From: Anaerolineaceae bacterium
GTDB lineage: Bacteria; Chloroflexota; Anaerolineae; Anaerolineales; Anaerolineaceae
Assembly: GCA_029975475.1 (NCBI GenBank)
Contig: JARKPB010000011.1
Span: forward strand, 22,117-86,116
Direction of reading: 5' to 3'
DNA: 64,000 nt
The position numbers were made by a program, and so were the translations under genes. The notes beneath the pieces are model-generated. The model was not told the origin of the DNA and did no database searches. It saw only the letters and a program-made list of their open reading frames with translations. Positions within the stretch are counted from its first letter, which is position 1; every line of letters begins with the position of its first letter. Shown in pieces: positions 59,254-64,000 of the stretch.

Positions 59254-59511
59254 ATGGCGCACAAGAAAGGTGGCGGCTCCAGCCGCAACGGTCGAGACAG
59301 TAACGCCCAGCGCTTGGGCGTGAAGCGCTATGCGGGCGAAAAAGTCCTTTCGGGCTGCATTCTTGTCCGCCAGCGCGGCACCAAGATTAAACCCGGTTTG
59401 AATGTTGGCGTCGGCAAGGATGATACCATTTTTGCCACGGTTGCCGGTGTGGTTTCTTTTGAAACCTTGCCGAACGGTCAGAAACGCGTCAGCGTGATGC
59501 CCGAAGCATAA
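59254..59511 (+). CDS. rpmA: 50S ribosomal protein L27
   Basis: The 85-residue protein has the typical start [17 protein letters not shown] and the motif [15 protein letters not shown]. There is no N-terminal extension of the kind cleaved in Firmicutes, so L27 should be mature as made. It starts 4 bases after rplU. Confidence 0.97.
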   Translation: MAHKKGGGSSRNGRDSNAQRLGVKRYAGEKVLSGCILVRQRGTKIKPGLNVGVGKDDTIFATVAGVVSFETLPNGQKRVSVMPEA

Positions 59512-59590
59512 TGCACATCCATCCGCTCCGGCCCGTTCACCTGACTCTGGTGAACGCAACCGGGCGATAAGAAGGAAAGGTACTATTACG

Positions 59591-60070
59591 ATGAAAAAGG
59601 GTATCCACCCCAATTATTATTACGATGCTCAGGTTATCTGCGCCTGCGGCAACACCTGGACGACCGGTTCGACCCTCAAAGTGATTAAAACCGAAGTTTG
59701 TTCGAAATGCCATCCCTTCTTCACGGGCCAGCAGCAGAGAATCATCGACATCGAAGGTCAGGTTGACCGCTTCTACCGCAAATTGCAGGCGCGTCAGGAC
59801 TTTGTTGAGCAGAAGAAAGCCCGTGAAAACGCGCGCACTTCGCCCGAACGGCCGATCGCCGAGCTGGAACTTGGCACCCGTCCGACTGACGCTCTGGCGA
59901 AAGCCGGGATTGTTAACGTCGGTCAGGCACTGGCGAAAATGAGCGAAGGCGATGAGGCGATTCTGGCAGTGGAAGGTTTTGGCCGCAAGGCACTGATTGA
60001 CTTAAAGAAGAAGTTGCGTGCTTTCGGTTACGAACTGCCGGCCGGCGCTGCCGAAGAGCCAGCCGCCTGA
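59591..60070 (+). CDS. rpmE: 50S ribosomal protein L31 fused to an RNA polymerase alpha-CTD-like domain
   Basis: The protein has 159 residues, about twice the usual L31 size. Residues 1-75 are L31 of the zinc-binding type (Cys at about 17, 19, 37 and 40: CACG and CSKC). A charged linker follows (75-88). Residues about 88-151 match the alpha-CTD of RNA polymerase: [22 protein letters not shown] and [14 protein letters not shown], against ELTVRSANCL and GKKSLTEIKDVL in E. coli. The DNA-contact Arg265 (here R97), Gly296 and Lys298 equivalents are kept; Asn268 is Asp and Ser299 is Ala. AAGGAAAGG precedes the ATG. A terminator follows. Confidence 0.9.
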   Translation: MKKGIHPNYYYDAQVICACGNTWTTGSTLKVIKTEVCSKCHPFFTGQQQRIIDIEGQVDRFYRKLQARQDFVEQKKARENARTSPERPIAELELGTRPTDALAKAGIVNVGQALAKMSEGDEAILAVEGFGRKALIDLKKKLRAFGYELPAGAAEEPAA

Positions 60071-60087
60071 GATATTCATGCTGTCAT

Positions 60088-60120
60088 CAGGCAGATGAGC
60101 GATCATCTGCCTGTTTTTTT
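60088..60120 (+). terminator. Intrinsic terminator of the ribosomal protein operon
   Basis: A perfect 11-bp stem (CAGGCAGATGA at 60088-60098 with TCATCTGCCTG at 60103-60113) and a GCGA loop are followed by seven T. Confidence 0.95.
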
Positions 60121-60189
60121 AACCTGGCGCGGAGTGAGTTCGCGTTTGTTTGGTGTAGAATCATAAAAATCTAGATTGGAGGCTCCTTC

Positions 60190-60768
60190 ATGATGCATCA
60201 CCACGGGTCGGTAGAGGTGGTTTGCGGTTCAATGTTCAGCGGAAAAACCGACGAATTAATCCGCCGTCTGCGCCGGGCGACGATCGCGCGCCAGAAAGTG
60301 CAGGTTTTTAAACCCGCTATTGATAACCGTTATGATGTTGAGAAAGTCGCTTCTCACGCTGGCTCGACCTTCGCGGCCATCCCGGTGGGAAGCGCCGGGG
60401 ACATCCTCAAAAACCTGGATGCGGATACCACCGTGGTCGGGATTGATGAGGCTCAATTTTTCGATGCTGCCATTGTTCCGCTGGTTCAACGCCTGGCTGA
60501 GCGCGGAGTCAGGGTGATTGTGGCCGGGTTGGATACCGACTTCCGCGCTGAGCCTTTTGGCAGTATGCCGGTCTTGATGGCCATCGCGGAACGGGTAGAT
60601 AAACTTCAGGCGATCTGTATGGTCTGCGGTGAGCCCGCCTGCCGGACGCAGCGCCTGGTGAACGGCAAACCGGCAGGCTATCACGACCCTGTCATTATTG
60701 TGGGCGCTGCCGAGTTGTATGAAGCCCGCTGCCGGAAGCACCACGAGGTCCCCGGACGGCCGGAGTGA
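60190..60768 (+). CDS. tdk: Thymidine kinase
   Basis: This 192-residue type II thymidine kinase phosphorylates thymidine for salvage. The P-loop is [11 protein letters not shown] (about residues 13-23), the DEAQFFD motif is [10 protein letters not shown], and the zinc-lasso Cys pairs are MVCGEPA and [15 protein letters not shown] lies 7 nt before the first of two ATGs. hpt follows 12 bases after the stop. Confidence 0.95.
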   Translation: MMHHHGSVEVVCGSMFSGKTDELIRRLRRATIARQKVQVFKPAIDNRYDVEKVASHAGSTFAAIPVGSAGDILKNLDADTTVVGIDEAQFFDAAIVPLVQRLAERGVRVIVAGLDTDFRAEPFGSMPVLMAIAERVDKLQAICMVCGEPACRTQRLVNGKPAGYHDPVIIVGAAELYEARCRKHHEVPGRPE

Positions 60769-60780
60769 ACAGGAAGAATT

Positions 60781-61344
60781 ATGCAAAAATATGAAGAATT
60801 TATCTCCGAAATTTTAATTCCGCAGGAGCGCCTGCAGCAGAGGATAAAAGAACTGGGGGAGGAGATCAGCCGCGATTTTGCCAACGAATCTGTCCTGCTG
60901 ATTTGTATTCTGCGCGGCGGGGTGATGTTCTTAACGGACCTGATGCGCCAGATCAGCATTCCAACCGCGATCGAGTTTATGGCGGTCAGTTCTTACGGGG
61001 TTGGAAGGCGGTCTACCAGCGGCGATGTGCGCATCACGCTCGACCTGAACACAAGTATTGAAGACCGCAATGTGATCTTGGTGGAAGATATTATCGATTC
61101 GGGCCACACCATCCATTCGGTGCTCGAGATGCTTTCTGTCCGGCGGCCTAAAACGCTTTCTATTTGCGCGCTGCTGGATAAAGCCGAGCGCCGCGAAGTT
61201 GATGTGCCGGTGCGTTACTGCGGGTTTACCATTCCGAATAAATTTGTCTTTGGCTACGGGTTGGATATTGATGATTACTACCGCAACCTCCCGTTTATCG
61301 GGGTCGTGGATCTGGATAAGTATCAGCCTGAAGTCAAATCGTGA
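60781..61344 (+). CDS. hpt: Hypoxanthine phosphoribosyltransferase
   Basis: This 187-residue enzyme converts hypoxanthine or guanine plus PRPP to IMP or GMP. The PRPP motif is VILVEDIIDSGHTI (about residues 99-112), with the acidic pair E-D before IDSG. SSYGVGRRSTSG forms the flexible loop. In this genome, it competes with the purine catabolism locus for hypoxanthine. It is grouped with tdk as a salvage pair. Confidence 0.95.
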   Translation: MQKYEEFISEILIPQERLQQRIKELGEEISRDFANESVLLICILRGGVMFLTDLMRQISIPTAIEFMAVSSYGVGRRSTSGDVRITLDLNTSIEDRNVILVEDIIDSGHTIHSVLEMLSVRRPKTLSICALLDKAERREVDVPVRYCGFTIPNKFVFGYGLDIDDYYRNLPFIGVVDLDKYQPEVKS

Positions 61345-61350
61345 GCATTC

Positions 61351-62871
61351 TTGGCCCGCTTCCCGTTTTTTGACCAGTTTTCTGCTGCCCTTAACACGGT
61401 AGCCTCATCCTGTCTGCCGGATGAACAGGTCTGGGCGGTGGGCGGGATCATCCGCGATCATTTTCTGGGCCGGGTGACGCATGATATTGACCTGGCAGTC
61501 CGCGGCGATGCCCGCGGGCTTGGCCGGCGGGTGGCTGACCGCCTGGGCGGCGCGTATGTTGATCTGGACCCCGAACACGGGATCGGGCGGGTGATTTTCC
61601 GGCAAAAAGGTCAGCGTTTCTTGCTGGACTTCGCTGCCTTGCGCGGGCCTGATCTGACCGCGGATCTCACCGGGCGCGATTTCACCATCAATGCCATGGC
61701 GGCTGCTCTCACCGATCCTGAATCGCTGATTGACCCGCTGGGAGGGCTGCGCGATCTGCAGGCGAAAATTCTGCGCCCCTGCTCGGCGGAAAGCATCAGC
61801 GCTGACCCGGTGAGAATACTGCGCGCCGTGCGCCTGGCGTTTGCGTTTAACTTGCGCATGGACCCTGAAACGCTTATCCAGGCGAGGGCGGCCAGCAGGC
61901 TGCTTCCGCGGGTATCTGCCGAGCGCCAGCGCGATGAGCTTTTCCGGTTATTTGAGCAGCCGCGGCTTGCGGCCGCGCTGGAAGTGCTGGATTCGCTTGG
62001 AGTTTTGGAACAGGTCTTGCCGGAAGTTCGCCGCCTGCGCGGAATCGAGCAGGGGCCGCCGCATGTGATGGATGCCTGGGGTCACACCCTCTCCGTGGTC
62101 TCGCATTTCCAGGAGATCTATGCCGCCCTGGTCGAACCGTTTCAAGAAGATCTGGTTTCAAACCTAACCCTGGGATACGCGGTTCTAAAACTTGGCCGCT
62201 TTCGCCGTGCGCTGGAGTCGTTTTATTCGGAACCGCTGGTGCAGGAGCGCAGCCTGAAAGCCTTGCTCACCTTTTCTGCGCTGTATCATGATTGCGGAAA
62301 ATTAAACGCACGCAGCGTTGACCGGGACGGCCGGGTGCATTTTTACCAACACGACCACATTTCAGCGGACCTGGCAGTTGAACGCGCCAGGGCTCTGGCG
62401 TTGAGCAACGCGGAAATTGAACGGCTGGCTGCCCAGGTGCGCGGGCACATGCGCATCCACTGGCTGGCAAAGGATGTGACAGTTCTGGACGCGCGCCTGA
62501 TTCATCGTTATTTTCGCGCGCTGGGTCCGGCCGGGGTAGATGTTTGTCTGATTTCGCTGGCTGACTTGCTGGGAATCACCAGTCCGGCTGTGGACCAGGA
62601 ACGCTGGCAAAAAGAAGTGGATCTGGCGGAGCAGCTGCTTTCCGCGTGGTTTGAGCAGCAGGATACTCTGGTGCGTCCGCCCCGGCTGATTAACGGTCAC
62701 GATCTGCAAACGGTGCTGGGCCTGGCGCCGGGCCGACTGCTGGGGCAGCTGCTGGAATTTGTCAGCGAGGCGCAGGCGGCCGGTGAAGTCGCCGATAAAA
62801 ATAGCGCGCTGGAATGGGTGCGCGCCTGGTTAGAGAAAAACGGAGCCCCGCCCGGGCGGGTTCAGGGATAA
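61351..62871 (+). CDS. CCA tRNA nucleotidyltransferase / poly(A) polymerase with HD domain
   Basis: This 506-residue class II nucleotidyltransferase has the active-site pattern VGGIIRDHFLGRVTHDIDLAV (the two Asp of HDIDLAV, about residues 47-49). The flexible loop GRDFTINAMA and the RILRAVRLAFAF helix follow. A C-terminal HD domain (YHDCGK and HDHIS, about 310-340) suggests phosphodiesterase activity. The encoded tRNA in this window has no CCA, so a CCA-adding enzyme is needed. The start is TTG at 61351 without a ribosome site, 6 bases after hpt. The stop overlaps the convergent gene. Confidence 0.88.
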   Translation: MARFPFFDQFSAALNTVASSCLPDEQVWAVGGIIRDHFLGRVTHDIDLAVRGDARGLGRRVADRLGGAYVDLDPEHGIGRVIFRQKGQRFLLDFAALRGPDLTADLTGRDFTINAMAAALTDPESLIDPLGGLRDLQAKILRPCSAESISADPVRILRAVRLAFAFNLRMDPETLIQARAASRLLPRVSAERQRDELFRLFEQPRLAAALEVLDSLGVLEQVLPEVRRLRGIEQGPPHVMDAWGHTLSVVSHFQEIYAALVEPFQEDLVSNLTLGYAVLKLGRFRRALESFYSEPLVQERSLKALLTFSALYHDCGKLNARSVDRDGRVHFYQHDHISADLAVERARALALSNAEIERLAAQVRGHMRIHWLAKDVTVLDARLIHRYFRALGPAGVDVCLISLADLLGITSPAVDQERWQKEVDLAEQLLSAWFEQQDTLVRPPRLINGHDLQTVLGLAPGRLLGQLLEFVSEAQAAGEVADKNSALEWVRAWLEKNGAPPGRVQG

Positions 62872-63158
62872 ATTTCTTCCAGCATGGGTTCATAGAAGCA
62901 GCGGCAGCCAGTCGGGCAGGAACAGCCTTCAACAGGCAGCGAAGGCGCGCTGAATTTTTCATAGGTGCCTTCCATTTCAGCGCAGGTGGGACAGGCATCG
63001 TGAGCCACAACCAGCCGGATATTCAAAACGCGGGGATTATCCTGGAATTTTTTTAACGCGACGGCGGTCACGCTGTACTGCTGCAGGTCTGCGCCGCAGG
63101 ATAGGCAGGAGCGGGTAGAATCCGGGGACTGAGAATGACAGCGGGTGCAGGTTTGCAT
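62862..63158 (-). CDS. Small zinc-ribbon protein, function unknown
   Basis: I start at the ATG at 63158 (MQTCTRCHSQ), with GGAG 9 nt upstream. The 98-residue protein has an N-terminal zinc ribbon (CTRCHSQ then CLSCGAD) and a second Cys-rich part (HDACPTC and CSCPTGCRC). The C-terminal segment resembles phage-type minor capsid or SPP1-like Cys motifs only in pattern. The middle region VALKKFQDNPRVLNIRLVVAH is not recognised. Its stop overlaps that of the nucleotidyltransferase. Confidence 0.6.
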   Translation of the reverse strand: MQTCTRCHSQSPDSTRSCLSCGADLQQYSVTAVALKKFQDNPRVLNIRLVVAHDACPTCAEMEGTYEKFSAPSLPVEGCSCPTGCRCFYEPMLEEIYP

Positions 63159-63212
63159 CTGGGTGATCTCCAAAATATTGATGGTTGAATTGTACATCAA
63201 AAATGCGACAAA

Positions 63213-63238
63213 AAAGGGCAGGGATTTCCCTGCCCTTT
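63213..63238 (-). terminator. Terminator of the receiver-domain gene
   Basis: On the minus strand, an 11-bp stem (CCCTGCCCTTT type, 63213-63223 with 63228-63238) is followed by a T-rich stretch. It lies 24 bases after the stop of the response regulator. Confidence 0.85.
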
Positions 63239-63262
63239 GATGCGGTTGGATGAGAGAAAAAG

Positions 63263-63649
63263 CTAACTGGCGGGCGCGACGCGGGGGTCAAGGCGGGTCC
63301 GGCGCATGAGGTTATTGATATGCGCCAGCAGCACGCCGCTGGGAACAGGTTTGATCAGGTAGTCGTCCGCGCCGGCATCCAGGGCGGCCGCGACAGTTCC
63401 GGGGCTGTCAAGAGCGGAAAGTACCAGAATAGGCATATTGCTAAAATCGCGGATGGCTTTACACACCTCCCAGCCGTCCATCTCGGGCATCATCAAATCG
63501 AGTAAGACAATATCTGGTTTATGCTTGCGCGCCAGCTCAAGCCCATCCCGACCTGAATTGGCAGTCAAGATGTGGGCCTGGGTAGGCTGCAGGAGCAGCT
63601 TGAGCAGATCCGTCATAGCGGGATCGTCATCAATGACGAGAATTCTCAT
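63263..63649 (-). CDS. Stand-alone response regulator receiver protein
   Basis: I start at the ATG at 63649, which has GGAGG 5 nt upstream; an earlier ATG adds 14 residues. The 128-residue protein is a CheY-like receiver: acidic pocket VIDDDP (about 7-9), phospho-Asp in LLDLMMPEMDGWE (about 51), Ser in LSALD and Lys in LIKPV. No output domain and no histidine kinase is adjacent. The C-terminal 15 residues (RRTRLDPRVAPAS) look disordered. Confidence 0.9.
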   Translation of the reverse strand: MRILVIDDDPAMTDLLKLLLQPTQAHILTANSGRDGLELARKHKPDIVLLDLMMPEMDGWEVCKAIRDFSNMPILVLSALDSPGTVAAALDAGADDYLIKPVPSGVLLAHINNLMRRTRLDPRVAPAS

Positions 63650-63800
63650 TTGGGCCTCCGACATAGTTTCCACAACCCTATTATCAGACATCTTGCTGTT
63701 TTTTTACCTTGCAAGTGATTAACAAAAGGGAGATGGCAGGGCGATGAAACCTGACGATTTAGTAAGGGGAAGCGGTTGATAAGGCCGCGAAGCAAAGGTC

Positions 63801-63829
63801 TTGACCTGCGGAGAAGGGGATGGTATACT
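63801..63829 (+). promoter_or_regulatory. Promoter of the initiator tRNA gene
   Basis: TTGACC (63801-63806) and TATACT (63824-63829) are spaced by exactly 17 nt, and the start site falls about 6 nt before the tRNA. Confidence 0.85.
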
Positions 63830-63841
63830 TTGGGCTCACGA

Positions 63842-63913
63842 TGCGGGGTAGAGCAGCGGCAGCTCGTCGGGCTCATAACCCGGAGGTCAGTGGTTCGAAT
63901 CCACTCCCCGCTA
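63842..63913 (+). tRNA. Initiator tRNA-Met (CAT)
   Basis: The cloverleaf folds well: acceptor TGCGGGG/CCCCGCT, D arm GAGC/GCTC, anticodon loop CTCATAA and T loop TTCGAAT. Initiator features are all visible: position 1-72 is an unpaired T-T, the anticodon stem has three G-C pairs (GGG/CCC), and the D stem has A11-U24. The 3' end is followed by CTA, so CCA is not encoded. It has its own promoter and terminator. Confidence 0.95.
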
Positions 63914-63922
63914 CTAAAGTCA

Positions 63923-63950
63923 AACCAGAGTCCGTCGGGCTCTGGTTTTT
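63923..63950 (+). terminator. Terminator of the tRNA gene
   Basis: Stem AACCAGAG (63923-63930) with CTCTGGTT (63940-63947) followed by TTT; the transcript has the tRNA only. Confidence 0.85.
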
Positions 63951-64000
63951 CGTTAGCCTGGCGCACAGCGGTAGACATTTTTCCAAAAATGGAGGAATTT

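Noticed and set aside
54037..63200. selC (tRNA-Sec) or SECIS near selB
   Set aside because: No long-extra-arm tRNA-like fold with a TCA anticodon was noticed in the intergenic gaps nearby.
63646..63978. 110-residue minus-strand ORF with SGEWIRTTDLRVMSPTSC
   Set aside because: It is the well-known false ORF produced by reading the reverse strand of a tRNA-Met gene; it overlaps the tRNA, its promoter and the regulator start.
1..64000. CRISPR arrays, IS elements, prophage or integron features
   Set aside because: No regularly spaced direct repeats, transposase or integrase motifs were seen; the paired hairpins are single terminators.

Overview
The window reads as one contiguous piece of a GC-rich bacterial chromosome. 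I infer an anaerobic Chloroflexota of the Anaerolineae type. The pointers are a membrane-arm nuo cluster with a duplicated nuoM, Fo genes separated from F1 genes, an archaeal-type thiolase, SelB, many TATAAT boxes close to start codons, and a knotted-carbamoyltransferase purine cluster. No 16S gene is present, so this placement is an inference. I see no CRISPR array, IS element, prophage or integrase.

Layout. 1-1453: small membrane and SHOCT-like proteins. 1549-10621: nuoA-H-J-K-L-M-M-N, the membrane arm of complex I without any catalytic subunit. 10654-12961: atpI-B-E and a fused b/delta gene, with no F1 genes following. 13045-14613: murE. 14655-17335 (minus): rpsO and pnp. 17511-22645: two convergent GH13 enzymes. 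22691-28616: an AlkZ-like protein, a ferritin-VIT protein, a thiolase, a CapA lipoprotein, a cyclase and a thioesterase. 28639-31152 (minus): ugd, DUF309 and fabL-like. 31294-32169: folD.

32285-50372 is the most interesting region. It is a plus-strand purine/ureide catabolism locus: 8-oxoguanine deaminase, adenine deaminase, a HutC-type GntR regulator, YgeY-type hydrolase, YgeW-type knotted carbamoyltransferase, carbamate kinase, a BMP-type ABC importer, two fold-type II PLP enzymes and a dihydropyrimidinase. Near-palindromes with core GTC-W-GACAAT sit on the promoter of the first gene and in the control region of the importer. This suggests a local repressor regulon. The likely logic is import of purines, deamination, ring opening outside or partly inside this set, then carbamoyl phosphate to ATP through carbamate kinase, and PLP-dependent cleavage of the remaining diamino acid.

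50379-53992: three tightly packed membrane genes that resemble HyfD-HyfE-HyfF antiporter-like subunits but lack the usual pumping lysines. 54037-57123: a coiled-coil protein and SelB. 57125-58750 (minus): a second CapA lipoprotein. 58932-60070: rplU, rpmA and an L31 protein carrying a C-terminal domain that closely resembles the RNA polymerase alpha-CTD. 60190-62871: tdk, hpt and a CCA/poly(A) nucleotidyltransferase. 62862-63649 (minus): a zinc-ribbon protein and a receiver-domain protein. 63842-63913: an initiator tRNA with its own promoter and terminator.

Several genes (start codons at 881, 10654, 13045, and minus-strand 23557 and 58750) have a -10 hexamer ending only 6-7 nt before the start codon, so their transcripts are probably leaderless.
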